From Cristatella mucedo (Eukaryota > Bryozoa > Phylactolaemata > Cristatellidae), in the NCBI GenBank assembly GCA_009760855.2, contig WPIO01000109.1, forward strand, positions 1,270,001-1,334,000: 64,000 nucleotides of DNA, in the 5' to 3' direction. The position numbers and the translations under genes were made by a program. A model generated the notes under the pieces. That model worked only from the letters and a program-made list of their open reading frames with translations. It had not been told where the DNA came from and searched no databases. The first letter of the stretch is position 1. Each line of letters opens with the position of its first letter. Shown here piece after piece: positions 53,870-64,000 of the stretch.

Positions 53870-55050
53870 AATGACAATAATAATAATGATAATGCACTTG
53901 ATAAAGCACCTTCAGCGAAATTAATCTCTCTCTAGATGCTTTACATTTGCTGAGAAGGGAAATGCAATTGAATAGTGAGTATAATCATGCTTGATAAATA
54001 ATAAAATAAATAAAATGGTTAGGGTTGACAGGCACAGGGTCAGCATGCAAATTTGGTTAGTGGCAGCATGCACAGTGTCAGCCTGCATAAGCTCATCAAG
54101 GACGAATCTCAGGGACCCAATAAATGCTGTCCTAAACAGGTGTGTTTTTAAATGCGGTCAGGTCAGGGGATGTTCTGATGCAGGTCGGGAGTTGGAGGTC
54201 CAGGCTTTGGGAGCATACAAACTAAATGCACGGTCTCCAAAGGATTTGAGGTTTGTACGAGGTATTGGTAGACTGTTGGATTCCGAAAAGCCGGTGGTAC
54301 GATGCTTGCCCTGATGGGGGAGTATATCTGAGGGATAGGCTGGAGCCAACTAATGACGTGACCTAAGAGTAAGTGACAAAACATTTAAGTCAATCCGTTG
54401 CTTGACTGGTAGCCAGTGCAGGTCGGCTAGAAGTGGACTAATGTGGCAACTGCGACACTCACGATAGACAAGCCTAGCTGCCGAGTTTTGCACCAGCTGC
54501 AATCGCCTAATCGCACATGCAGGTAGGCCAGTAAGCAGTGAGTTGCAGAAGTCGAGACGGGATGTCACGAATGCATGGACCAACTAAGATGTGCTATCAT
54601 CATGTAAAAAAGTTCAAATTGTATCAATGTTATGAAGCTGAAAATAGGCAGATTTGAATGTGAAGCTGATATGGTCGTCTAAGGAGAGGTAGCTTTGGAA
54701 TATGGCACCTAGATTTTGAGCTGATTTAACTGGAGATATGCTGGCAGAGCCAATTTCAAGTTTCAGCCTTTCCAATTTGTGAATTACACTTGGTTTGCTC
54801 AAAACTAGTAACTTAGTTTTATCTTCATTTAGTTTGAGAAAATGTGCTGCCATCCATGTGTGGATGTCATCAATGCATGCAGCAAGTGAGTTGAGAGAAT
54901 TTGAGGTGCTCGCAGGCTGGGAGAGATCAAAGCAAAAGTACTACTGAGTGTTCCGCATAGAAGTGAAACCCTAGATTGTGCTTGGCAATCACATCAGCAA
55001 GAGGGAGAGTATAAACCGTCACAAGAACCGGACCTAGCACGCAGCCCTGA
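53870..55050 (-). mobile_element. LINE-A 3' half, decayed
   Basis: From 55,050 down: RT block (VLGPVL.., LPLADVIAKHNLGFH), the MAAHFLKLNEDKTKLLVLSKPS block (54,853-54,614), thumb (54,583-54,350), C-terminus (54,349-54,158), UTR, stem-loop and tail at 53,870-53,955. Longer but older than 51,825-52,795. Confidence 0.88.
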
Positions 55051-55279
55051 GGTATCGTGCCGATTTATGAGGCCGAGCTGCTAAAAGCATCATGCATTGT
55101 TGTTACCGCATGTATTGCTGCAAGTAATCACAGCCTTTGCCTCACATCAATTGTGATGAATCGGTTGAGTCATACACTTCCAGCCGCAGATAACTATTGT
55201 GGCCCATCCTCTGCTAAAGAAAGTCATTCGAGGAACCTTCTAGCATTCGCAGCTGGCTGGAGCACCAGTGACCGAGCAG

Positions 55280-55725
55280 TAGCATTATGATAACACACTT
55301 GACATAGTACCCTGAGAGAAAACTCAATGTCTTTCAAAGAGCTTTACATTTGCTGAAAAAAACACGATCGAGCGGGTAATTTTTGAACTCTTAATAAAAA
55401 ATTAGAATACAGTTGTTATGGGTTACCTTACAGCCTCTGAACACAGTTGTAGTTAGCAGCAGCAAGCACAGTATCAGTATTCCTAAGCTCCTGAATGACA
55501 AATTACTTATAATCACCTATGCTTTTAGGAAAAGGTGAGTTTTTAATTTCTTTCTAAATTAGGTGAAGTCTCGGTGTCATGACGGATGTCGGGAGTACGT
55601 TTCAAGCTGCTGGAGCATTCAGAAGAAAGGCACAGTCAAGAAAAGATTGAGGTTTGTGAGTGGTATTGGTAACAAGTTCAATTCTGAAACACGGTTGATA
55701 CGATGCTTAGGCTAGACCAAAACTT
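55280..55725 (-). mobile_element. LINE-A 3' end, ancient
   Basis: Stem-loop tail at about 55,285-55,360 and degraded C-terminal/UTR sequence to about 55,720, on the minus strand. Confidence 0.6.
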
Positions 55726-55929
55726 TACTCATATAAAATTTGTAATGAGGGAAAGTATATGAAATGAATGAAATTACTGATAAAGAAGGAAAACAAATAG
55801 GCCAATCTAAGATAGGAAAAAGGAGTAAATAAATATGCAGTTGTGATACAATTGAAACATATTTAGATTTTAAAGCATCTTTAGATACAAAAGTAGATAA
55901 AGAATGTGATCAATCGTTAATTAGAAGTA

Positions 55930-56042
55930 ACAAACATGTAGAGTATACTATAAATCAAATTTAAATAAAATTATCAGCATTTGACTCGAAACGAAATTGG
56001 CTAGATTGTGGAATCTGCAGCTATGCATACGGACATTTTAAA
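55930..56042 (+). pseudogene. Polymerase C-terminus remnant
   Basis: Encodes LSAFDSKRNWLDCGICSYAYGHF, matching the end of the polymerase at about 7,450-7,530. Upstream bases 55,770-55,930 probably continue it but are degraded. Confidence 0.8.
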
Positions 56043-56129
56043 TAAGTGAGGCATTGAGTAATAGTCTTAATCCAGGACGTGGTAATACTAGCAATGTTAG
56101 AGAAATAATGTATACCTCTACTGATATAG

Positions 56130-56327
56130 ATGTTTAAACGAATGAATGAAGACAAAAAACAAGAAGTTGTACAGAAAGTTAGATTTGCTGATAAAGAGAA
56201 AAAGGAAATAAATGTAAAATATGTTGATTCATTAGAAGAAATAGATCTATTAGAGAGTCGAGAGAAGTTAAATATAAGTAAAAAAAATAATTTAACTAAC
56301 ATAGAAATGGAAGAAGAAAATCTATAA
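56130..56327 (+). pseudogene. Charged open frame absent from the first element
   Basis: 65 codons, Lys/Glu/Asn-rich (DKKQEVVQKVRFADKEKKEI). No counterpart between polymerase and acidic gene in the first element, so either a gene lost there or sequence specific to this lineage. Confidence 0.45.
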
Positions 56328-56510
56328 TGTTTATAAGTCAATCAAGATTATGATGAAGAAGAAGATTACATTGATATAACTATTTCAGACACAGAGTCAG
56401 TATCAGATGCACTATCTGAAGATTCTGATTACATTCCTGAATCAGAATCAGATTCAGAATCAGAATCTTAATCAGCGAACGATGATTTTTTTTATTATAC
56501 TAATGATTAA
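56307..56510 (+). pseudogene. Acidic protein remnant
   Basis: ATG at 56307 on CATAGAAATG; then EEEDYIDITISDTES and EDSDYIPESESDSESES, matching 7618-7842. Several stops. Confidence 0.8.
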
Positions 56511-56603
56511 CAAGGTGATCTAAAACTTGAAAAACTACTATTTTTGAAATCTGATTACATTGATGAAGAAACTGATTTGTAAAAAATTATTTATTTTGTT
56601 GAA

Positions 56604-56884
56604 ATGGATGTTTCAAGAATTCTCAGTTGCGAAGTCTAGAAAAATGGAAGTAAAAATCAGCTTTCAAAAAATAAATGTAATGATCAACGAATAGTTAGAC
56701 ATTCACTTGATAAACTTATTCCAGAATAAGATTCATTTATTAGTGTTCTTACAAAAATCTGTGAAGCATGTGATAAAATAATGGAATGTCGTGGTAAGGT
56801 AAATGATACACTTAAAGAAGCAGCTAAAAAATCGAAAAAACCAAAAACAAAACAGGGGGTACAAATTAAGAGATTTTATATTTA
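56604..56884 (+). pseudogene. VSRIL-family remnant
   Basis: MDVSRILSCEV, NDQRIVRHSLDKLIPE, KPKTKQGVQIK match 7872-8147; two stops. The other two paralogues are absent, replaced by a SINE-bearing stretch. Confidence 0.82.
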
Positions 56885-56949
56885 ATAAATTATATAGAAA
56901 TTATACAAATGAATTTTCATAAGAAATTAATTAAAATTTCTAATGTTAG

Positions 56950-57200
56950 ATTTAAGATTAGCCGCCCTACCTAGTGTGCCATGGTTAGCCGTGATGGCAC
57001 ACTAGGTAAGGTGGCTGCTTTCACGACCTCGGTCCCGAGGTCGTGAACCTCGGTCCCGAGGTCGTGGGTTCGATTCCTGCCGTGGACGATTCTTTATCGC
57101 CACTACAAGCGGTGGTGATAGCCGTAAAAGCTGTTCTGTCTCTACATAAAAAGAGGCTGTTTAATCAGCTAGGATTTATTTATTTTATCACGGCTAACCA
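56950..57200 (+). repeat. tRNA-derived SINE inserted in the second Polinton
   Basis: 'taaggtggctgc' A-box-like, then GGTTCGATTCC B box (about 57,068-57,078) and 'gacgattctttatcgccact'. Preceded by an inverted 'tagtgtgccat...atggcacacta' (about 56,976-57,004). A 21-bp internal tandem duplication ('cctcggtcccgaggtcgtg' twice, 57,030-57,067) lies between the boxes, which would disrupt the normal box spacing. Confidence 0.8.
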
Positions 57201-57214
57201 ATTATTATTAATGA

Positions 57215-57626
57215 TTATCTTGTTAAATCAAGGTTGACTGCATGCGATCAACAAACACTTGATTCTGATATTTCAGTTATAATTGACAATTCAGTTTAGA
57301 AATTTTATCTAGATAAATGTGATATTGAAGCTCAAAAAATAATAACGGCTGGATTATATGATGTAACGACTAACCCTGAAACAACTGCTAGGGCTAAAGT
57401 TGACCCACTTCTAGAAGATCCTTTAGAAATCTCTGGATGCACAACATGGATTGCATCTCAACTTCTAAGGGTCTTAACGGTTATATCAGGGGTATCAGGA
57501 GTTAAACCAGACATCTCTGGAATTGTTAAAGATGAGTCTTATGCAGTTCTACTTGATCTATCTGATGGAGTTGGTGCAAGAAAAATAGTAACTGCAGCAC
57601 CACTAGAAGCACAAACCACTGCATAA
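57215..57626 (+). pseudogene. Remnant of the 8990-9454 gene
   Basis: Matches from about 9,045 to 9,454. Keeps AAA (57504-57506) where the first copy has TAA, but has its own stops. Confidence 0.82.
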
Positions 57627-57664
57627 TTAATTTTAATTAAAACAAAATAAATAGTATCATAGAA

Positions 57665-58217
57665 ATGGTTTCAATTGAAGCAAGAAGTAAGCACTGTCCC
57701 AATGAAGTATAATGCTTGTACTATTATCGCATCAAGTTTAGGTCACACATTATATCGCGGTTTTATGTTATTGACAAAAGATAATCATACTTACGTTGGG
57801 ATTAATGGACTTAATGAAATGTCGGATGCTGACTCTTGTAAAAATTGTAAAAATGCTATTGTATTAGATGATCTTATGTCAGAAGATCAAACTAAGATAT
57901 TAGATTACTTTACTAGAGGACGACAAAAAGGAATAAATGTATTTTATCTTGCTCAAGGATTAACTAGAATACTTAAACGAGAAATTAGAAACAATATAAT
58001 TTTGATTGTAATATTTATACAAAACAATAGTGATATTGAATATATCCGTGAGTCATATGTTGGTTATATAGATAGAAAAAAATTATAGATTGGGTTGATT
58101 TTAGTACTAGAAAAAACATTTGGATGTTGTGTGACTTCACGAAAAATGAAGATGAAGGCAGGTTTTGATCTGTTGATGATCAAGGAAAACATTTTATAAC
58201 CACTTTCAATATTTAAT
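57665..58217 (+). pseudogene. Deletion fusion: start of the 9492 gene joined to the ATPase
   Basis: Bases 57,665-57,712 match the first 16 codons of the gene at 9492. From about 57,712 the sequence matches the ATPase from about 16,490 (after Walker A), with VLDDLMSEDQT (Walker B) and an uninterrupted TRGRQKGINVFYLAQG. About 6.9 kb of the parent is missing at the join. The ORF 57,675-58,088 (137 codons) crosses the join. Confidence 0.85.
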
Positions 58218-58225
58218 AGAAAAGG

Positions 58226-58775
58226 AATTATAAACGAAAAATTATATAGAATAAGTAATAGACCGTATGAAGGAAGTGTTCAAGAAGCGCTTGATTTACA
58301 AAACTTACTTGAAAACTTAGAAAAAATGTTTAAAGCAAGTATACTTAACAATGATAAAGAGATGACAAGAATTGAAGCAGAAATGACTGGGAGAGAGAAA
58401 GTAGAACATAAATTTAATGAGTGTGCATTGGAAGAATAAAAAATGATTTAGGTAAAGTTGATGCTGAAAAAATTAAACCAATAGGACCAAGACATGCAAT
58501 AAAAATGCAGAATAATAAAGTATTAGAAAGGGCAATATAACTTAAAGGACCACAAGGTGTTTGTACCGTTTTGAAACAGGCAATTACTGGCGTTGCATCT
58601 GGAAAGCCTTAAAGTGCAATTAGGAGAGTAAATCGAGAAAAGACTCATGCACCTATTGAAGAGATAAGAAGTGACCTTGATGATGTTCAAAAAGCATTAG
58701 CAGAAGAGTTTCAAAATGATCCAACTACTGGTACTCCAAAGATACAAAAAATCAGATATAAAGAAATACATTATA
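58226..58775 (+). pseudogene. Remnant of the 17007-18071 gene
   Basis: Matches 17,005-17,545. Has TAA at 58610-58612 at the same place as 17388-17390. Ends abruptly at a deletion joining to about 18,412. Confidence 0.82.
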
Positions 58776-59282
58776 TTACTCAATCAAGATCTACTACAGA
58801 TAAATTTATAGTTGGTGTTGATACAGGTACTGCACACTCATGGATTACTATGCCAATTGGTTGGACAATTGCTAGTGAATTTTCTATTTTGAAGTACTTA
58901 GTTTTAGTAAATCTGCTATTACAACAGATCCAAGCTGTTCTACATTATATCCTAGTACTGCTCCTACTATTTTAAAAGCTGATGTTAGGTTGTTTTATTC
59001 AGAAGATACAGTAAATATTGCTAATGTAAAATTTAATCTTGTAAATTGTCATTTAGTTGGTAGTAGAACAAGTTTTATAAATGAAAATGAAACTCAAGCT
59101 TTAAGAAGTTTTGGAATTGATTTTTATCCGTAAGATACACTTGTATATGAACAGACCGGATTATCATAATGTTTCTAATGAGGCTATTAGTGATATAATG
59201 ATTACAATTACTGATCAAAACTTAAAAGTATTAGATTTTGGAGGTGAAAAATTGCTACTGATATAGAACTTATTAAGGTTTA
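58776..59282 (+). pseudogene. Penton-like protein 1 remnant (C-terminal part)
   Basis: DKFIVGVDTGTAHSWITMP and TQALRSFGIDFYP match 18,445-18,780; the end matches TDQNLxxLDFGGE. Confidence 0.82.
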
Positions 59283-59291
59283 ATATTAGAG

Positions 59292-59590
59292 ATGTCTATA
59301 AGATTAACTGGAATAACTTCTTCAGATTTTTAAAACACTTGTACCACCAATTATGCTTGTAGAAAACTCTGATTTTAATACAATTGGATTGAGAAGAGAA
59401 GAATTTACTTATACAATCAAAGTTGTATAAAACGTTATTAAAGATGTGAATGACAAAGTTTAGTTTAAATGGAGTTCAGCGGATTCAGATAGCGTTTTCA
59501 TTCAAATTGATTATGGATATTATGATAGTAATACGATATTTTCTGCTTTGAATTTTGCTTTATCAATTCTGATCCATCTACAACTCTGTA
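59292..59590 (+). pseudogene. Penton-like protein 2 remnant (N-terminal part)
   Basis: MSIRLTGITSSD start and GLRREEFTYT match 18,948-19,080; stops and shifts throughout. Confidence 0.75.
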
Positions 59591-59890
59591 AACAAAAGTG
59601 TTATTAGAATTAGTAATATTTTCATATAGAGTGAATTGTAATATTAGAAGAGATTTGTAAGATATTACTCATACAAAAGGTATATGAAAAATATCTTCTG
59701 AACTCGTAGAAAAAATAAAAGGAATTAAAACAGATAATTTTGAAGAGACTCTTAATTATATCAATGACGAATTGCAGAAAAAAGTAAAAAGAGTAACAAA
59801 CAACGAAGAGTTCGTGATTATATAACATCAGTAAAAATTGAATATGGACATGGATTAGAAATGACAATAATATTTGTTATATGTGGTAAA
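59591..59890 (+). other. Segment of the second Polinton without match in the first
   Basis: AT-rich, with a Lys/Glu-rich broken reading frame (LVEKIKGIKTDNFEETLNYI near 59,705). Could be a lost Polinton gene. Confidence 0.45.
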
Positions 59891-59894
59891 GAAT

Positions 59895-60230
59895 TGTTTG
59901 ATAAGATTGGTTCATGGTTGAGAGAGCTTGCTGCTGGAAATAAAGGAGTAGTCAATTCAATAAGAGCTGCTGTAGAATATTGAGCTAAGTCTAGAAAAGT
60001 ACCAAAATCTTAAGTTGCACAGAAAAATAACCAGTGTATATAATGCATAGAAATGGGTTAACTTTAGAAAGTTGCACAAGACATGCACAAAAATGTTGAA
60101 ATTATTAGAAAAACTAATCAAATAAGTAAAGAGGGGTATGCATTTAATATTAGTGGTAATACTAATCCACTTAATTTACATAATATTACTCCTATTTTAT
60201 TAGGAAACTAAAACTTAAAAGTTTGTTTAA
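59895..60230 (+). pseudogene. Out-of-order remnant: end of the 17007 gene, then penton-like 1 start
   Basis: 59,895-60,040 matches 17,920-18,060 (GSWLRELAAGNKGVVNSI). 60,052-60,230 matches 18,072-18,255 and follows a 'catagaaatg' start motif. These lie after sequence that follows them in the first element. Confidence 0.8.
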
Positions 60231-60231
60231 T

Positions 60232-60815
60232 CTACTGATCCAAAAGCAGGTGATCCTTCTGCGTTGTATAGTCCAAGAGCTAATCCTATTGGAAATAAAT
60301 ATAGTGTTGAAGGTGATGATAAAGTTAGTATGCAAGCAGGAGGTGATTTTGTTGTTATACTTGGAAGGAATGCTGACATTGGTAATATTATTGGAGATAC
60401 ATTAGGATTTAACTCAAATCAACAAGGAACATTCGATCCTGCATTAGTTGGTCGTACACTTAATGAAGCAATTGAAAAAGCAATGTATTTCGCTGCCATT
60501 TTGAAAGCATGTAATAAAATGGTTTGACCGATAATAGAGGTGTACGATGGATAAGTGTGGATTGTGTCTTAGTTGACCCTCTTACTAATTATATTGAAAG
60601 AATTTCTTTTAGATTTTTGGAACAATCAATATCTTTATATATTTTTTAAGTTGATTATTTTGATCGAGGTGAAAAGCTTCATTTATATATTCTAAATATA
60701 TTATACTTACATTCTAAAGTTGATATGGATTCAATAAATACTTTAAGGATTAGGTTATCAGATCAAAATTGATGCAATAACAGATGTTTTTGTCACTATT
60801 GAAATTACAAAGTAA
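60232..60815 (+). pseudogene. Penton-like protein 2 remnant (central and C-terminal)
   Basis: Reads IGDTLGFNSNQQGTFDPALVG across the place where the first element is frameshifted (19,415-19,420), then WISVDCVLVDP. Confidence 0.82.
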
Positions 60816-60825
60816 TATTATAAGG

Positions 60826-61060
60826 ATGTCCGTGAGATTAACAGGAACTAGTAATTCAGATTATAAAACTAATTCATTTCCAATACTATTAGGATGTCAA
60901 TCAGGGTATTATACAGTTGGATAGTGTAGAGTAGAATTTGCGTATATAAGTAAAACAATTTCAAATGTTGTTCTGGTACTAATTGATACGCTTTGGTTTA
61001 TAAAAAATTGTATTGTGCCAAGTGACTTCTCTGCTTCACTTCCAGAAGGATTATGACTGC
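60826..61060 (+). pseudogene. Penton-like protein 3 remnant (N-terminal)
   Basis: MSVRLTGTSNSDYKT and FPILLGCQSGYYTVG match 19,886-20,110. Homology ends at about 61,060, the right edge of the remnant. Confidence 0.78.
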
Positions 61061-61873
61061 TGAGGTTATTGACCGCTTCTCTGACGATAAATAAGCTGCA
61101 TTATCTCTATGGGAGCATAATTCAAATGATGCCTGCAAATGTACTAGTAATCTGAGTGCTGGTAGCACTCGTTCTAATCTCTTAAATGCATTTCGCCAGG
61201 ATCCTCACAATTGCAATGATGCTCAATGCAATGAATGATGCGGCTATGTTGAGATTGCAATTCCCTGCTCTATAATGTCAAGGAACCAAATTTCTGAAAG
61301 TTCAATGTGGTTACAAAACTTTATGTCGCGTGCCAATTGTTAACGATGACGTAGAGAACTGCTCATTTATGTTATGGAGATGACTGCTCCAGCTAGTTGT
61401 AATTTCTCTCAACGGCTATTGCTCTACTGGCGTTTGCAGACTCTCGTGCCTGAAGATTTCTCTAACTCCTGTCATATTGTCAGTGACTACAGCACACTGG
61501 CGGTGGCTAGTAGTATTGGATGGCAGATGACTTTCGGATTTCAATGCGAGTGCTGATGTCACTTGCAGCGAATCGTCAGTGAACCAGCTACAGCTATTGT
61601 ACAGAATTGTGTGGCACAGGTTCCATAACTAAAAATTGCTCTATTCATAAGCCCTGGCTTGAAGTGGCTAGTTAAATCCAGTCATCAGTTATTAGTCAGC
61701 AACCGAACAAATGTTTGTAATTACATATCGTGCATTAATAATATATTAGCCATTACATGCATTTCTTTAATAAATATATCTCATACATGTTTTATTTTAA
61801 TAACCACCGATCTATCTATCTATATACACATATATACCTAACACACATATATATGTATATACATTTTTTATTA

Positions 61874-61917
<44 letters not shown>

Positions 61918-62470
61918 CTGCCAGCGATTTATAAAACCAAGACCACAATATTTTAGTAGAGGTATAGCAATGGCTGGCTACCAGCTTGCCAGGTGGGAGG
62001 CCTATCCCTCTCGAGGTTATACACGCCCGAACCCACATCCGTCTTGTTGTGGCCGACAAAGCTAACGTCTTTCCCACAGCTTGGGCTAAGCTGATACAAG
62101 CCTCTCGGACTGCTCATGTACCTGATTGGACGTCTTCTCTGACACTCTCTTGCACTTTGGCTGAATGCAATCTCAATCTTCCCACAACACTTTTTACTCA
62201 TGATTGAAATTACGAACGGAGCAGCAACTAAAACTGGATTATCCGATTACGATAGGACAAATGCATTGTAAGGTGCTGCTAGCTAAACTTTGTGGACGTT
62301 ATGACCATCAGGTTTTTGGCTGAAAGGTATTTGTACTCACACTTCTTTCTGTGCCAAGCAGTGTTCCTTTGTGTGTCAAAACCTGCTGCTTGGCTTTAGC
62401 AGCTCAATGATTCGCTGTGGCCAAACTGTTTAACGATTCTGTGTTCTCATTTAAAGGGTAGGATAATCTC

Positions 62471-62528
<58 letters not shown>

Positions 62529-63370
62529 CGTCTCTCTCTCTTGAGTGATTTTCTTTCCACCTAGAAAATTGCTCTCAGCCGAAAATATGTCACTTATAAT
62601 TTTGAGTTACTGATGGCCACTGAATGTCACGGTAGGCCAACTGGTTTTTTTGTTAATGAAAACCAAGTTTTCTTTGTTTCCTTAGCAAGCATGTGACCCG
62701 AACTTCCACCCCCAAAGGAGCACAGCTACCCAAACAAAGCCTAAATAACCAGCCAATTGTTAATTCGATCATAAATCTCCGTCAGCAATATGTCGTCCCA
62801 CCAATGCTATGCAGGCGCTCAGCTGCACTGCTGCCAAGACTGTGAGCCAAAGACTACCTGCGACCCACATCCGACTTCAACACGATCCGTGAAGCATACC
62901 AACGACGAGGCCCTGCAAACTCTGAAAGGGCGTCGATCTCACTGCTCAAGGGGCCGACATAGCTTTCTCCCCATTGTGCATTAACAAGCTCACCGACATG
63001 TTTTTTATGGGATGCTGCTTCATTTCAGGCAATACTGAGAAACCGACAGTCCTTTGGACTTTGCATGGACTGCATAGCAATTTTTCATGGCTTGTTTTTT
63101 CAACAGTGTTTTTATGTTGCGAAGTTCACGATGCCTCTGGACTTACCCGCTAGGCTGTCAGCGATGCAGCGACCACTGACTATCAGCTTGCCATCTTCGA
63201 GGAAATTCCTTACCGAGATTCCGACAGCCCTCTTGTTTGGGCAGACACTAGACACTTCTCGCCCAACGGTTCGGCTAAGCTGTTGCACCCTTATCTGCCA
63301 GCCTTTCGGGCTGATTGGGCCTTTTCTCAGAGACTCTCACATAAGTTGGTGGAATGAATCATGAAAATGT
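61061..63370. other. No recognised gene; microsatellites
   Basis: Only short frames. (TA)n-rich 61,800-61,920 and (CT)n 62,467-62,545. 'ccaagaccacaatattttag' near 61,940-61,960 begins a GC-richer block without recognised identity. Confidence 0.5.
62467..62545. repeat. (CT)n microsatellite
   Basis: Nearly pure CT dinucleotides, one short interruption. Confidence 0.97.
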
Positions 63371-63379
63371 AATACATCT

Positions 63380-64000
63380 CTATCTGTAACTCAAAAAAGG
63401 CATATAGACTAAGTGGATGTTATGCAGTGGAGTTTTGTATAGCACACTCACAGCCTAAGCGGCTTTTGGCAAGCATTCCATAACCAACAGATTTCTTCTC
63501 ACGAAACAAAGTGGGAAGCATAGCAGATTCAGGACGGCAGTTGAGCTAGTGAGTACCAGGAATGTCGAAGCTCAGTGCAGCTGAAAAGGATGAGATATAT
63601 TCAGCAGATGGAGAGTATAGGTTGTTTCGTAAGAATGTTTGAAGCGAGTTCCACAATCAAGTACCTGCTGAGCTATAGCTCCTGTCGCCAACGGTTTTGA
63701 AACGGATGAATGGAACAGCTAATTTATCGTCCATAAAGCACCTCAGGACTCGAAGTGTCTGAGACTGGTGCAGCAGTTCAGCTAGGCACGCTGGAGCCAA
63801 GCCACGGCTGGCCTGACTGGTCAGCTTAAGAACTTTGCTCTGCATCCGTTTATCAACCGGCAGCCATCATAGCTCCTTTTGCATAGGAGACACGCGGTCA
63901 AACGTCTGGGACTTGAAAACTAGCTTTGCAGCCAAACCTTTAGTCAGCTGCAGTGGAATAGTAGATTTCCATGGCAGCTCAACCAAAATAGAATTACAAC
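63380..64000 (-). mobile_element. LINE-B fragment, continuing past the window
   Basis: 3' UTR at 63,385-63,500, then minus-strand C-terminal coding (63,845-63,657: ACLAELLHQSQTLRVLR, LAVPFIRFKTVGDRSYSSAG), matching the end at 35,283-35,477. Confidence 0.75.

Larger units (their letters stand above)
55760..61060 (+). mobile_element. Second Polinton, decayed and rearranged
   Basis: AT-rich block homologous to parts of 3652-27020 but full of stops. Order of matched parts (coordinates of the first element): pol C-terminus; about 7,618; 7,872; 9,030-9,540; deletion to 16,490-17,545; deletion to 18,412-19,250; an unmatched part; back to 17,920-18,255; 19,230-20,120. No terminal repeats seen. The back-step implies recombination between two copies. 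A SINE sits at 56,950-57,130. Confidence 0.9.

Noticed and set aside
57060-57090. A tRNA gene
   Set aside because: The GGTTCGATTCC B box is present, but no acceptor stem or anticodon arm can be formed and the same sequence recurs at 52,800-52,915. It is a tRNA-derived SINE.

Overview
The window looks like repeat-rich nuclear DNA of an invertebrate animal. The support is CR1/L2-type LINEs ending in a stem-loop and (ATT)n, a Ty3/Gypsy-type LTR element, tRNA-derived SINEs, (AT)n and (CT)n microsatellites, and no clear host gene. I cannot name the species. Two AT-rich blocks stand out from the more GC-rich surroundings. Both belong to one family of Polinton/Maverick (adintovirus-like) giant DNA transposon.

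Region 1 (1-3651) is decayed repeats. Region 2 (3652-27020) is an end-to-end Polinton of 23,369 bp. It has 149-bp terminal inverted repeats that begin TG and end CA, flanked by a 5-bp direct repeat CACCG. Each terminal repeat is itself an imperfect hairpin. The replication and integration set is a protein-primed family B DNA polymerase, a YqaJ-like exonuclease and a DDE integrase. The morphogenesis set is a packaging ATPase, an adenain-type cysteine protease, a double-jelly-roll-type major capsid protein, three tandem penton/minor-capsid-like proteins, a phospholipase A2-like protein, membrane and coiled-coil proteins, and four fibre-like proteins with phage-tail-type repeats. Accessories are an HNH-AP2 homing-type endonuclease and a tandem family of small proteins that share a VSRIL-C start. 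Most start codons sit directly on a TATAGAAATG-like motif, which probably acts as the promoter. The copy carries nine single-base frameshifts, all at A/T runs, and five in-frame stops. It is therefore either dying or partly misread at homopolymers.

Region 3 (27021-36700) holds LINE fragments, mostly on the minus strand and nested, plus other dispersed repeats. Region 4 (36.7-50.7 kb) holds three copies of an unrecognised coiled-coil-coding element (called E here), two direct and one inverted. A minus-strand Gypsy element with candidate LTRs lies between the first two. In the third E copy an internal repeat has expanded to a 24-unit minisatellite. Region 5 (51-55.7 kb) is LINE 3' ends and a SINE. 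Region 6 (55.7-61.06 kb) is a second, heavily decayed, internally deleted and reshuffled Polinton, useful as an outgroup for judging the breaks in the first. Region 7 (61-64 kb) is microsatellites and one more LINE fragment.
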